Numbered from the stretch's first letter, positions 43,435 through 52,952 are shown. The stretch is 64,000 nt of DNA from Pelagibacterium flavum (GCF_025854335.1 NZ_CP107716.1:2969001-3033000); one strand, 5' to 3'. Translations and numbers: made by a program. Notes: generated by a model not told the origin, from the sequence alone.

Positions 43435-45240
43435 ATGACTCGCAAGAAACTCGATATCAACGGAGCGACCTATCGGGCCGTCCTTGGTTACACCTTCAGA
43501 CATTGGCGACGCCAGCCCTGGCGCATCGCTGCAATTTTGGGCTTCATCATGCTGGCGACGCTGGCCGACGTGATGACGCCCTATTTCGCCGGCCGCCTTG
43601 TGGAGGCCATCGCATCGGGTTCGGTGGGTGACCAGGCAACCCTGGACGCGACGCTTTCCGCCCTTGGCATTCTCGTTGCCCTCGGTGCGAGTGCGGTTGT
43701 TCTGCGGTTCGGCGCCTTCCGCAACATCATTCGGTTGACGCTGTTCATGATGGCGGATGTGGTCAACGAGACCTTCCACCGCGTGCAGCGGTTCTCGACC
43801 GACTGGCACGCCAACACTTTCGCCGGTTCCACCGTGCGCAAGATCACACGCGGCATGTGGTCGCTCGATCTCTTGAACGACACGTTGCTTGTCGCGCTCT
43901 TTCCCTCAACGATCATGCTGGTGGGCACGACGGTGCTGCTGGCCTCGTTCTGGCCGGTCATGGGGCTGGTGATCGGGTTTGGATCGCTGCTCTTTATTGC
44001 CGGGACCATCGGCATCACGGTGGCTTACGTCTCGCCGGCGGCTTCGCTGTCCAATGCCTGGGACACCAAGGTCGGCGGTGCCTTGTCCGACGCCATCGGC
44101 TGTAACGCCGTGGTCAAGGGCTTTGGCGCTGAAGCGCGTGAGGAAGCCCGGCTGGGCGGCGTTGTCGCCAAGTGGCAGAAGCGTACGCTGAGAACATGGA
44201 ACCGCTACAATCTCAACGGCGTAACGCAGGATACCGCTCTGCTCATCCTGCGCGCAACGATCCTGGGCACGGGCGTCCTGCTCTGGCTGCAGGGTGTGGC
44301 AAACGCTGGTGACATTACCTTCGTTCTGACGTCGTTTTTTGTGTTGCAGGGGTATCTGCAGGACGTGGGAATGCATTTCCGCAACCTGCAGCGGTCGGTC
44401 AACGAGATGGAGGAACTGGTCGAGCTCGACGCCGCACCCTATGGTGTCGCGGACAGACCCGGCGCTGCGCCGATCCATGTCAGCGCTGGTGCGATCGATT
44501 TCGAGAGGGTGACCTTCCAGTATGGCGGGCACGAAACCGCCCTCTACAAGGACTTCTCGGTGACGATCAAGCCGGGCGAGCGGGTCGGTCTGGTGGGACA
44601 TTCGGGGTCGGGCAAGACGACTTTCGTCAAGCTGATCCAGCGTCTGCATGACATCAATGGCGGCCAGATTCTGATCGACGGGCAAAATATCGCCGAGCAC
44701 ACGCAGGCGAGCCTTCGTGGCCAGATCGCCATTGTGCAGCAGGAACCGATCCTTTTCCACAGGACCCTGGCCGACAACATTGCCTATGCGCGGCCCGGTG
44801 CAACGCGTTCCGAAGTGATGGACGCCGCCAGAATGGCCAACGCCCACGACTTCATCGTCTCCCTGCCGAAGGGCTATGAGACGATGGTGGGTGAGCGTGG
44901 GGTCAAGCTTTCCGGTGGCGAGCGCCAGCGAGTGGCCATTGCGCGGGCGTTTCTGGCCAACAACCCGATCCTGATCCTGGACGAGGCGACGTCGAGCCTG
45001 GATTCAGAGAGCGAGTTGCTGATCCAGCAGGCCATCGAACGCCTGATGACCGGTCGTACGACGCTGGTTATCGCGCATCGGCTGTCGACAGTGCGGGCGC
45101 TCGACCGGATTCTGGTCTTTGACAAGGGCCGGATCGTCGAGGAAGGCGATCACATGGCACTGATCCGCCGCGAAAGCGGTATCTATCGGCGGCTGTTTGA
45201 AAAGCAGGCGCTGGAACTGACCAAGGGGTTGGTGGCCTAG
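43435..45240 (+). CDS. ABC exporter, fused permease/ATPase
   Basis: A 601-aa half-transporter of the MsbA/type IV exporter class. Six membrane helices fill residues 25-320. The ATPase has Walker A GHSGSGKTT, Q-loop IVQQEPILF, signature LSGGERQR, Walker B ILILDEATSSLD and H-loop IAHRLST. It works as a dimer; the substrate (lipid, drug or polysaccharide) is unknown. A hairpin at its stop is shared with the convergent gene. Confidence 0.92.
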   Translation: MTRKKLDINGATYRAVLGYTFRHWRRQPWRIAAILGFIMLATLADVMTPYFAGRLVEAIASGSVGDQATLDATLSALGILVALGASAVVLRFGAFRNIIRLTLFMMADVVNETFHRVQRFSTDWHANTFAGSTVRKITRGMWSLDLLNDTLLVALFPSTIMLVGTTVLLASFWPVMGLVIGFGSLLFIAGTIGITVAYVSPAASLSNAWDTKVGGALSDAIGCNAVVKGFGAEAREEARLGGVVAKWQKRTLRTWNRYNLNGVTQDTALLILRATILGTGVLLWLQGVANAGDITFVLTSFFVLQGYLQDVGMHFRNLQRSVNEMEELVELDAAPYGVADRPGAAPIHVSAGAIDFERVTFQYGGHETALYKDFSVTIKPGERVGLVGHSGSGKTTFVKLIQRLHDINGGQILIDGQNIAEHTQASLRGQIAIVQQEPILFHRTLADNIAYARPGATRSEVMDAARMANAHDFIVSLPKGYETMVGERGVKLSGGERQRVAIARAFLANNPILILDEATSSLDSESELLIQQAIERLMTGRTTLVIAHRLSTVRALDRILVFDKGRIVEEGDHMALIRRESGIYRRLFEKQALELTKGLVA

Positions 45241-45251
45241 AGCCACCAACC
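45227..45251. terminator. Bidirectional hairpin between convergent genes
   Basis: GGTTGGTGGC and GCCACCAACC (10 bp) around the TAG stop of the ABC exporter gene; no T-run. Confidence 0.6.
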
Positions 45252-45255
45252 TGCC

Positions 45256-45945
45256 CTACAGCCGCGTGAGCACCATCGCCTCGAATATTGCGATCAGATG
45301 CAAAGTCGCGCCTGTTATCACGAAAGCGTGCCAAAGCACGTTCTGAAATGCCAGCCTTTCCCACAGGTGGAAAATGATACCCGCCGAATAGGCCACGCCG
45401 CCCGCCACGATCAGCCAGAGCGCCGTCGTGGGCAGCGCGGCAGCCAGAGCCTGGAAAGCCACGATGCCGCTCCAGCCAATCGCGAGATAAAAAGGGATGG
45501 CCAAACGGCCGAAATGCTGCGGCACCAACAGCTTGAGCGCTATGCCGATCAGGGCCGTGGCCCAGACGAAGATCAGCAGCTTATCGGCTATGGCAACATC
45601 GCCCAGCGCGACCAGCAGCGGTGTGTAGCTTCCGGCAATGAACAGAAATATGGCTGCTTGATCGACCCGCGCGAGCCAGGCCTTGATCGGGCCCAATGGG
45701 CAAAGATTGAACGCCATGGAAGCACTGAGTAGCGCAACGAAAGAACCAACATAGATCGCGACGGCGGCGATTTCCGCGCCGGTCGCGTGAACAACGGCGA
45801 GAGTTATCAGCACTGTGCCGGCAATGATGGCTACCAACAGGCCAACGCCGTGGATGATACCATCGGCAATCAACTCGGCAAGCGTGAAGGCTCGCCTGTG
45901 TCTCAGGACGTACGCCCTGGCGTTGCGACGCAGATTTGTGCGCAT
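45256..45945 (-). CDS. Hemolysin III / YqfA-family (PAQR-like) membrane protein
   Basis: A 229-aa protein from the ATG at 45945, because AGGAGG lies 8 nt upstream. Seven membrane helices. Family motifs: ELIADGIIHGVG, SMAFNLCPLG, DQAAIFLFIAGSYTPL, and FHLWERL...WHAFVITGATLHL near the end. The His/Asp/Ser residues suggest a zinc-dependent hydrolase as in PAQR proteins. The role is poorly known. Confidence 0.9.
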   Translation of the reverse strand: MRTNLRRNARAYVLRHRRAFTLAELIADGIIHGVGLLVAIIAGTVLITLAVVHATGAEIAAVAIYVGSFVALLSASMAFNLCPLGPIKAWLARVDQAAIFLFIAGSYTPLLVALGDVAIADKLLIFVWATALIGIALKLLVPQHFGRLAIPFYLAIGWSGIVAFQALAAALPTTALWLIVAGGVAYSAGIIFHLWERLAFQNVLWHAFVITGATLHLIAIFEAMVLTRL

Positions 45946-46072
45946 GCCTGCCACCTCCTGGTGCCTTTAACTCAGCCTAACACAGCCATTATAACGCTGT
46001 GTAAGGCAGAATGGTGAACCAGGCGCAGAGACTTTCCAAAAACGGAAGATTGCGAGCTTGTATGCCCGCTCT

Positions 46073-47110
46073 TCAGTGTAGCCCCGGAGGCTGGATGGGG
46101 TCGGTTTCCTCCGATAACGCGCCGGTGTCTTTTGGTAATGCCGCAAAGCTGACGCAGTTGCGTCCTGCCTTTTTTGACTCGTAAAGGGCGATGTCGGCCT
46201 GGGCAAACCATTGTATCGGCGAACCGAGACGGGCGTCGAATGGGGCTATGCCAAAGCTGGCCGTGACCGAAATGACCTTGCCGGAAAACCGGAAGCGCAA
46301 TCCGCCGATTTCCTCTCGCAAGCGCTCTGCACACTGGCTGGCTTCATAGGCCATCGTCTCGGGCAAGAGCATGCCGAACTCTTCTCCGCCCAACCGGCCG
46401 AGCCTATCGGTGGTTCGAAGACATTCCGCAGCGCGGTTGGCGACCGATTTGAGAACCTCGTCAGCAATCTCGGCCCCAAAGGCCGAATTGACCCGGTGAA
46501 ATCCATCGATATCGACGAAGATCAGGGTGGCCGGCCGGTCGTATCGCAGCGCTCGCGCATATTCGCGGTCGACCTCGGTCCGGAAACTGCTGCGGGTCAG
46601 AGCGCCGGTGAGATAATCGATTTCACTCGGCTGATGCGATGCCAGTTCGGACATCACCAGATGGGCCAGGTGGCTGGCCAGTGTGACCTCCCGCTCACCA
46701 AACCGGCGCGGGCCATTGTCCATCATCAGCAACGTGCCGATGACATATCCGTCGGGGGTTTGAAGCGGCACGCCAAGGCACGACCCCATCGTGGTTCCAC
46801 TAGGGCTGCGTTCGAGGTTGGCGCAGCGAGGGTCGGCCGCAACATCCTCGATCGCTATAGGCTCTCCGGCATCTATGCAAAGAGCAGCGACGGAGCGGTC
46901 ACGCTCAACCCGTTTGTAGTTTATGCCGCGCGCAGCAAGCACAATCTCGGCGTTGCGGTCGACGATGGAGATCGCCACCATTGGGGCGATGCTGATACGG
47001 GCGAGTTCGAGAATGTGGTCCAGGGTCTCGATGGGAGTGACCAAAGCGGCGGTCATCCGGTTGAGCGCCGCCAACCGTCCCTCCTCGCCCGTCGATATTT
47101 CCATAACCAT
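46073..47110 (-). CDS. GAF-GGDEF diguanylate cyclase
   Basis: A 345-aa signalling enzyme. A GAF sensor domain (about 15-150) is followed by a GGDEF domain (about 165-325). The active site is RLGGEEFG, and an inhibitory I-site RxxD (RTTD) lies exactly five residues before GGEEF, so product inhibition is expected. It has no membrane segment, so it responds to a cytosolic signal. It makes cyclic di-GMP, which could affect the curli-like and envelope genes nearby. Confidence 0.93.
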   Translation of the reverse strand: MVMEISTGEEGRLAALNRMTAALVTPIETLDHILELARISIAPMVAISIVDRNAEIVLAARGINYKRVERDRSVAALCIDAGEPIAIEDVAADPRCANLERSPSGTTMGSCLGVPLQTPDGYVIGTLLMMDNGPRRFGEREVTLASHLAHLVMSELASHQPSEIDYLTGALTRSSFRTEVDREYARALRYDRPATLIFVDIDGFHRVNSAFGAEIADEVLKSVANRAAECLRTTDRLGRLGGEEFGMLLPETMAYEASQCAERLREEIGGLRFRFSGKVISVTASFGIAPFDARLGSPIQWFAQADIALYESKKAGRNCVSFAALPKDTGALSEETDPIQPPGLH

Positions 47111-47219
47111 GGGACGGTCCTCTTGCCCTCAGGATCGATCTGAGAGCCTACCCTAAATCCCGCATTCTATGGAATTCCAATGGGTTGTATGGTTACCCAG
47201 TCCTCACTTCTGAAGGACC

Positions 47220-48443
47220 CTAGCGCAGCGCAGAAAGCAGGCTGCTCGAAGCGTGACCGTCTGCCAGAAGGCCGGCCGCGCGCTGGAAGGCGATTATTCC
47301 CTGGCGAGTTTTGGGGCCGACGACGCCGTCTGGAGTGCCGACATTATAACCTCTGCGATTGAGAAGACTTTGAAGTTCTTCGCGCTGTGAACGGGTCAAT
47401 CCAGTCTCGTTGGCAGGGAACGAGCGGACAAAGGGACCGACCCCGAGAATACGGTCGGCCAGGTGGCCGACAGCAAGCGCGTAATTGTTTGAATTGTTGT
47501 AGCGCTTGATCACATCGAAATTGGCCAGCAGCAGGAAAACCGGGCCGCTGCCGCCCGACGGCATGAAGATGCGTCCCATATCGCCAGCGCGCGGGAAGGT
47601 CCGTCCACCTGTGCGACGGACGCCCATGGCCTCCCACTGACCGAGGGTCTGGTTCCCGATATCCCAGGCGCGACCGTAGTCGAAATTGGATGGGAGCTGG
47701 ACTTCGTAGCCCCAGGTCTCGCCGTTTCGCCAGCCGTGCGATTTGAGATAGTTGGCGGTCGAGGCCAAGGCGTCGGGTATCGAGTTCCAGATGTCGCGCC
47801 TGCCATTGCCGTTGTAATCGACCGCATAGGCCACAAAACTGGAGGGCATGAACTGTGTGTGCCCCATTGCGCCGGCCCAGGACCCGACCATTTGCGGCGC
47901 GGCGACATGCCCCGCCTGCAGGATCTGCAGCGCAGTCAACAGTTCGTTCTTGAAGAAATCACGCCGGTAATTGCCGTAGGTCAGGGTTGCCAGTGCGTGA
48001 ATGACGTTGTTGCCACCCATGTACGAGCCATAATTGGTTTCCATGCCCCATATGGCCAAGACGATCTCGGGTTGAATACCGTACCGCTGCTGGGTCCCGC
48101 CAAGAGTCTGGCTCCACTCGCCACGCATGCGCTGACCATTGGAAACGCGCGCGGACGACACAGCGTCAGACACGTACTGGCCGGTCGTCTTGACCGTCTC
48201 GGGCTGGCTGCGCGTGAGGCTCATGATGCGATCCGAAGGCGCAAAACCGGCAAAGGCCTGCTCGAATATGGCGCGGGAAACGCCGCGGGCGGACGCTTCC
48301 GGCCAGACCGAGGCGACGAAATTCTGAACGTTGGCGAAAGCCGGGCGCGGGAGAACGAGCGCTGCGCCAGCAGCCAGGCCGAGCGCCATCGCACGGCGGC
48401 GCGAAAGAACTGGAAACTCAATCGTAGGGGCGTCGTTACGCAT
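47220..48443 (-). CDS. MltB-type lytic murein transglycosylase with peptidoglycan-binding domain
   Basis: A 407-aa exported enzyme from the ATG at 48443 (AAAGG upstream). SRRRAMALGLAAGAALVL suggests a Tat signal. The SLT_2 domain (about 45-320) has the catalytic Glu in WGMETNYG and GAMGHTQFMPSSF. The PG_binding_1 domain (about 345-407) has LQSLLNRRGYNVG and GPKTRQGIIAFQRAAG. It cleaves glycan strands to anhydro-muropeptides. A perfect CtrA box lies in its upstream region. Confidence 0.92.
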   Translation of the reverse strand: MRNDAPTIEFPVLSRRRAMALGLAAGAALVLPRPAFANVQNFVASVWPEASARGVSRAIFEQAFAGFAPSDRIMSLTRSQPETVKTTGQYVSDAVSSARVSNGQRMRGEWSQTLGGTQQRYGIQPEIVLAIWGMETNYGSYMGGNNVIHALATLTYGNYRRDFFKNELLTALQILQAGHVAAPQMVGSWAGAMGHTQFMPSSFVAYAVDYNGNGRRDIWNSIPDALASTANYLKSHGWRNGETWGYEVQLPSNFDYGRAWDIGNQTLGQWEAMGVRRTGGRTFPRAGDMGRIFMPSGGSGPVFLLLANFDVIKRYNNSNNYALAVGHLADRILGVGPFVRSFPANETGLTRSQREELQSLLNRRGYNVGTPDGVVGPKTRQGIIAFQRAAGLLADGHASSSLLSALR

Positions 48444-48582
48444 GGAGGGACCTTTTCCGCTTCCAATCGCAAGCCACCCTGTCACGCCTTTATGGCGATA
48501 CGCTGTCCGCCCCCAACGGGACAGCATGAGGTGACTTAGCGCTACTGAACAAACTCAATGGGGTGAATCTGCCTGAAGTGAC

Positions 48583-48597
48583 TTAAGGTCGTGTTAA
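48583..48597. promoter_or_regulatory. CtrA box (TTAA-N7-TTAA) in the transglycosylase/AAC(3) divergent spacer
   Basis: TTAA at 48583 and TTAA at 48594 with seven bases between. It is 140 bp from the transglycosylase start and 50 bp from the acetyltransferase start. Confidence 0.65.
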
Positions 48598-48646
48598 GCA
48601 CGTTGCCTCACGGCGTTCTGACGCTTAAACTCATGTTCACTCTCTC

Positions 48647-49462
48647 GTGAGCGCCTGCATGCCCAAGTTTCTGTCTTGTACCGATCTCGTTGCCGATCTT
48701 TCCGAAATCGGGGTTCGTCCCGGTGATTTCGTCATGGTTCATGCGGCCATGAGCACTGTGGGCAACCTTATCAATGGGCCGGATACGCTGATCGAAGCGC
48801 TTATGAAGACTGTCGGGGCGACGGGCTGCGTTGTGGCCTATACCGACTGGGATGCGCGATACGAAGAGCTTATGGACGGAGCGGGCCGCGTACCCGATGC
48901 GTGGCGGGACCGAGTCGCCGGGTTCGATCCGATGCGCTCGCGGGCCGTCCGGGATCATGGTGTCTTCGCCGAGTTTCTCAGAACAACGCCGGGAGCCCTG
49001 CGAAGCGCCAATCCGGGGGCGTCGATGGCGGCGATCGGGGCGCGGGCCGAATGGCTGGTTGCCGATCACCCGCTCGATTATGGCTACGGTCCCGGCTCAC
49101 CACTGGCAAAGCTGGTCGAGGTTGGTGGCAAGGTGCTGATGGTCGGGGCGCCGCGTGATACGATGACGCTCATTCACCACGCGGAATATCTCGCCGATAT
49201 TCCCCACAAGCGGATCAAACGCTGGGAAGTGCCGTTTGCCGGGCCAGAAGGCACTGTGTGGCGGATGAGCGAGGAATTCGACACCTCCGACGCCGTTGCA
49301 CCGCAACTTGACGGTATCGATTATTTTACGGCGATCGTGACGTCCCATCTCGATACCGGCCGGGGGCGGCAGGGCAGGATTGGGACGGCGGAGAGTTTGC
49401 TGGTCGACGCAAGAGAAATGCTCGAGCACGCCGTGGCGTGGCTCGAGCGGAACGGCCGATAG
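48647..49462 (+). CDS. AAC(3)-like aminoglycoside 3-N-acetyltransferase family protein
   Basis: A 271-aa protein (GTG 48647 or ATG 48659). It matches the AAC(3)-II/III fold: DFVMVHAAMSTVGNLINGPDTLIEAL, TGCVVAYTDWDARYEE, FAEFLRTTPGALRSANPGASMAAIG, GSPLAKLVEVGGKVLMVGAP and LIHHAEYLADIPHKR. The family transfers acetyl from acetyl-CoA to aminoglycosides. The gene looks chromosomal, without mobile signs. Real resistance cannot be judged from sequence. Confidence 0.88.
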   Translation: MSACMPKFLSCTDLVADLSEIGVRPGDFVMVHAAMSTVGNLINGPDTLIEALMKTVGATGCVVAYTDWDARYEELMDGAGRVPDAWRDRVAGFDPMRSRAVRDHGVFAEFLRTTPGALRSANPGASMAAIGARAEWLVADHPLDYGYGPGSPLAKLVEVGGKVLMVGAPRDTMTLIHHAEYLADIPHKRIKRWEVPFAGPEGTVWRMSEEFDTSDAVAPQLDGIDYFTAIVTSHLDTGRGRQGRIGTAESLLVDAREMLEHAVAWLERNGR

Positions 49463-49474
49463 CAGCGATTTCCA

Positions 49475-49945
49475 TTAAAGCGTCTTGGCCAGCGCTTCGA
49501 GCTGGTCGGCACATTGGCCCCAGCCCTCGTGGAAGCCCATCTGCTCGTGCTGCTGCTTGTCTTCCAGCGTCCAGTGTTTGGCGCGGGCGATGTAGCGGGT
49601 CTTGCCGCCTTCGTCGGCGAAGGTCAGCTCGCAGGTGAAGAATGCCTTATCGGTGGGCTGCCATCCGGCCGCAAATGCGTCGGTGAAAACCAGTTTTTCG
49701 TTGGGCACCACATCAAGATAGATGCCGGGGTTTGGATATTCATTGCCTTCGGGGTCGGCCATTGTGACGGTACAGGCACCGCCGGGGCGGACGTCGATAT
49801 CGACCTTGGGGGTGGTCCACGGTTTGGGCGCGAACCATTGCTTGATCAAGTCAGGCTCGGTCCAGCAACGGTAAACCTTGTCGCGAGGTGCATCGATCAG
49901 GCGATCAAGCACGAGTTCCTTGTCGGTATTGGGCGTGGCAGTCAT
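49475..49945 (-). CDS. SRPBCC (AHSA1-like) domain protein
   Basis: A 156-aa protein from the ATG at 49945 (GGAG upstream). It has the START/Bet v1-like motifs LDAPRDKVYRCWTEPDLIKQWFAP and DVRPGGACTVTMADPEG, and ends in HEGWGQCADQLEALAKTL. It binds a hydrophobic ligand of unknown nature. Divergent from an ArsR regulator that is followed by a second SRPBCC gene. Confidence 0.88.
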   Translation of the reverse strand: MTATPNTDKELVLDRLIDAPRDKVYRCWTEPDLIKQWFAPKPWTTPKVDIDVRPGGACTVTMADPEGNEYPNPGIYLDVVPNEKLVFTDAFAAGWQPTDKAFFTCELTFADEGGKTRYIARAKHWTLEDKQQHEQMGFHEGWGQCADQLEALAKTL

Positions 49946-50069
49946 CGGTCGTCTCCATTTGCAGCGTTGATGCATCCAGGACGTGGCAGGTTGGCCAGAG
50001 CCGACAAAATTTCCTATTTTTTTCTTCAGTCCCTGCTCCCGTCTATTGACGCGAGAGGCAATCTGTATA

Positions 50070-50079
50070 TAACTGGTTA
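50070..50079. promoter_or_regulatory. Possible ArsR-type operator
   Basis: TAAC and GTTA around TG, in an AT-rich segment 25 bp before the ArsR start; further TTATA-type repeats follow at 50095-50102. Confidence 0.4.
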
Positions 50080-50103
50080 GCTATCAATCTCTATGGTTAT
50101 ACA

Positions 50104-50451
50104 ATGACCGAATCCGAACGCCTCGACGCTACGTTCATCGCTCTGGCCGATCCCACGCGCCGTGCCATTCTGGCGCGGCTGATCGAGGGTGAGGCGACGG
50201 TGATGGAACTGGCGGCGCCATTTGACATGAGCCAGCCTGCCATTTCCAAGCACATCAAGATGTTGGAGCGAGCCGGCCTGGTCTCGAGAAGCCGCGATGC
50301 ACAGAAGCGCCCGGTCAAGATCGAAGGCATTGCGCTCAAGGAAGCCACGGACTGGCTGGAGAATTATCGTCAGATCTGGGAAGCAAATTTTTCCCGACTC
50401 GACACCTTGCTGGACGAGATGAAGGCTCAACGCAAAAAGGAACAGAACTGA
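50104..50451 (+). CDS. ArsR/SmtB-family repressor
   Basis: A 115-aa winged helix protein: IALADPTRRAILARLIEGEATVMELAAPFDMSQPAISKHIKMLERAGLVSRSR. No metal-binding Cys pair is present, so it belongs to the non-metal class that commonly controls SRPBCC genes. It ends on the start of the next gene (TGATG overlap), so the two are coupled. Likely autorepressor and controller of both SRPBCC genes. Confidence 0.92.
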   Translation: MTESERLDATFIALADPTRRAILARLIEGEATVMELAAPFDMSQPAISKHIKMLERAGLVSRSRDAQKRPVKIEGIALKEATDWLENYRQIWEANFSRLDTLLDEMKAQRKKEQN

Positions 50452-50942
50452 TGAGCTTTTCCACCACCCTTACCGTTGCGACACCGAGCGATCTCGAAGT
50501 GACCATCGAGCGTATGTTCGATGCCCCCGCCGATATGGTCTTCGATTGCTACACAAAGCCCGATCTCGTCCGGCGCTGGATGACCGGCATGGACGGGTGG
50601 TGGGTTTCGACGTGCGATATCGATCCACGACCCGGCGGGACGTATCGCTATGTCTGGTCAGGGCCGAATGGCGAGAGCATGGGGCTCAAAGGCATCTTTC
50701 ACGAGGTCGAGCGCCCGGTTCGCCTCGTGACGACCGAGTCGTTTGACGACGATTTCGGCATGGGGAAAATGCTGATCGAGACCGCGTTTCATGCCGAAAA
50801 TGACCGCACGCGGCTCAAACAGACAATCACCTATGAATCCAAGGGTCAGCGCGACGCATCGCTGGCGACCGGAATGACCGATGGCATGGGTATCAGCTTT
50901 GCCTCGCTCGACGCGCTGCTTGCCGAACTGGCCGGAAAGTAA
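50451..50942 (+). CDS. SRPBCC (AHSA1-like) domain protein
   Basis: A 163-aa protein with TIERMFDAPADMVFDCYTKPDLVRRWM and DIDPRPGGTYRYVWSGPNGE, ending in a long helix (MGISFASLDALLAEL). Same fold as the divergent SRPBCC gene. Translationally coupled to the ArsR gene. The ligand is unknown. Confidence 0.9.
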   Translation: MSFSTTLTVATPSDLEVTIERMFDAPADMVFDCYTKPDLVRRWMTGMDGWWVSTCDIDPRPGGTYRYVWSGPNGESMGLKGIFHEVERPVRLVTTESFDDDFGMGKMLIETAFHAENDRTRLKQTITYESKGQRDASLATGMTDGMGISFASLDALLAELAGK

Positions 50943-50988
50943 AAGCACGCAACCTACCATTGGCCGCGGGCGCGGGGAAAAATATTGC

Positions 50989-52470
50989 TCAGCGCCGCCA
51001 GAACGCGGGACTGAACAGGACAAAAATCGCAAGGATTTCAAGACGTCCGGCCAGCATGGCAAAGATCAGCGCCCATTTGGCCAGCGGCTCGAGCGTGGAG
51101 AAATTGCCGGCCGGGCCGATGATATCGCCAAGGCCAGGGCCAACATTTGTGAGGGCTGTGAGGGCACCGGTGAAGGCCGTCAGGGTATCCAGACCGGTAA
51201 AGCCGAGGATCAGTGTGACGGCCAAAAGGAGCGCAAGGAAGGCCGAGACGAAATGGTACACCGATTTGAGGGCCTGCCAGGGGACTTCGCGGCCCTCGTA
51301 ACGCACGACGAACATGCCGTGCGGATAGATCAGTTCCTTGAGCCCGTTGCGCAGCGACTGGAAAATTATGATGAGCCTGTAAGTCTTTATGCCGCCGCTG
51401 GTCGAGCCAGCCGCGCCGCCAAGGAATGTGGCGAGCAGGAAAACCACGTTCACGAACGGTCCCCAAAGCGTGTAGTCGGTCGAGGCGAAACCGGTGGTTG
51501 TGACCACTGACACTATATTGAACGCCGAATGGACACCCAGTGCACTTGGGTCCGACGGCCAGTGGACAAGCGCCGACAAGAAGACGACGAAGCTCAAAAC
51601 CGCCAGAATCGAGAGCAGCACCGGCACCTGTGCCTCAAAGGCAGCAGAAATCCGTCCGGTGGTGACCGCCCGCAAGATCGCGATGAACGGCATCGCGCCG
51701 CCAATCATGAACACGATGCCGACGACGAGGACCGGAAGGCCGAAATGGCCCATCGACGCATCGTGGGTGGAGTAGCCGCCGGTGGAGACGGTGCTCATTG
51801 CGTGGTTGATGGCATCGAAGGTGGACATGCCGGCGACCCAATAGGAGACGGCGCAGGCGAGCGAGAGGGCGAGATAGAGCCCCACCATGGCCCATGAGAA
51901 CTTGGTGAACCTGGCGAAAGGAGAATCGGCCTGGGCCGAGGATTCGAGCTTGTAGATCTGCATGCCGCCGACGCGGAGGAACGGCAGGAGCAGAAGGCCC
52001 ATGGCAATGATGCCCAGCCCGCCGAACCACTGCGTCATCGAGCGCCACAGAAGAAGGCCCGGAGGCATGTCATCGAGCCCGGAGAGAATTGTCGATCCGG
52101 TGGTGGTGATGCCCGAGGTCGCTTCAAAGACCGCATCGGTAAACCCGATGGAAAGCCCCGAAAGAAACAGCGGCAGCGCAGCGACGATTGAGGTGGACGC
52201 CCAGATCATGTTCACGAGCAGGAAGCCGAATTTGAGACTGAAGGGCGGCATTTCGCGCCGTGTGGCGAGCACCATGAACCCCGATGGCACGCCGGCGGCG
52301 AGCGCCGAAATGAGAAAGGCCTGCCAGTCCGGATTGCCGACCGAGAGATCGACAAACATCGGGACGAGCATCATGCCCGCAAGAACGAGCGTAAAAAACG
52401 CGGTGACGTAAGCAGTTGCACCCAGCATGTCCCGGCCCCTCCAGCGTGGCGCGGGACCGTTTACGCCCAT
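50989..52470 (-). CDS. trkH: TrkH-family potassium uptake protein
   Basis: A 493-aa channel-like transporter with four pore repeats. Filter regions are visible as ATSGITTTGSTIL, STVSTGGYSTHD, SVVTTTGFASTDY and ALTNVGPGLG. It imports potassium across the inner membrane together with the cytosolic regulator TrkA, which is not in the window. The start at 52470 could be 14 codons shorter (Met15). Stands alone. Confidence 0.93.
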   Translation of the reverse strand: MGVNGPAPRWRGRDMLGATAYVTAFFTLVLAGMMLVPMFVDLSVGNPDWQAFLISALAAGVPSGFMVLATRREMPPFSLKFGFLLVNMIWASTSIVAALPLFLSGLSIGFTDAVFEATSGITTTGSTILSGLDDMPPGLLLWRSMTQWFGGLGIIAMGLLLLPFLRVGGMQIYKLESSAQADSPFARFTKFSWAMVGLYLALSLACAVSYWVAGMSTFDAINHAMSTVSTGGYSTHDASMGHFGLPVLVVGIVFMIGGAMPFIAILRAVTTGRISAAFEAQVPVLLSILAVLSFVVFLSALVHWPSDPSALGVHSAFNIVSVVTTTGFASTDYTLWGPFVNVVFLLATFLGGAAGSTSGGIKTYRLIIIFQSLRNGLKELIYPHGMFVVRYEGREVPWQALKSVYHFVSAFLALLLAVTLILGFTGLDTLTAFTGALTALTNVGPGLGDIIGPAGNFSTLEPLAKWALIFAMLAGRLEILAIFVLFSPAFWRR

Positions 52471-52547
52471 GAGCGGCGGAAATCAACGCCATGATGAAGG
52501 GCGCATGCCCGGACGGGCAGCGCCCTCAGTCATAATGGCGGTGCAAT

Positions 52548-52952
52548 TTACCAGCCGAAGACGAAGCCAAGCCCGGTCTGGCCGCCCGACTGGTTGACGT
52601 GGGCATCGGTGCCCTCGCCGAACTGGAACAGGCCGTAGCTGTTGTTGCCGCCCTGCTGGTTGAGGGTTCCGTTGTGATTGTTGCCTTCCTGATGGACGAT
52701 GCCGAGATTGCCGCCTCCGCCCTGGGTGAGGCCGGCCATGTTGTTGATTCCGTTCTGGGTGATCGAGCCGTTCTGGATGCCGTTATAGAGGGCATAAAAG
52801 CCCAGGCCGGCCTGCATCATCTGCTGCTGCTCGGCGTTGGCGGGGCTCAGATTGATCGAAACCTGCCCGGCATTGGCGGGGGCCGTGAATGCGGCCAGCG
52901 CGATGGCGAGTGCGAGGCCGGCGGCCTTTGCGGTGTTGGTGTTGCGTCCCAT
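52548..52952 (-). CDS. Curlin-like protein (CsgA/CsgB type)
   Basis: A 134-aa exported protein (ATG 52952 behind AAAGGAG; signal peptide to about ANA). The mature part carries curlin-like repeats of the form S/Q-x-N-G-x2-N-x5-Q: SITQNGINNMAGLTQGGGGN, HQEGNNHNGTLNQQGGNN, LFQFGEGTDAHVNQSG. It should form a beta-solenoid amyloid subunit; it could be the minor (nucleator) or major one. Two more curli-type genes lie at 54.4-55.4 kb. Confidence 0.8.
   Translation of the reverse strand: MGRNTNTAKAAGLALAIALAAFTAPANAGQVSINLSPANAEQQQMMQAGLGFYALYNGIQNGSITQNGINNMAGLTQGGGGNLGIVHQEGNNHNGTLNQQGGNNSYGLFQFGEGTDAHVNQSGGQTGLGFVFGW

Noticed and set aside
45966..45978. TTAA ... CTAA upstream of the hemolysin III gene as a CtrA box
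   Set aside because: The spacing is six bases rather than seven and the second half has a mismatch.
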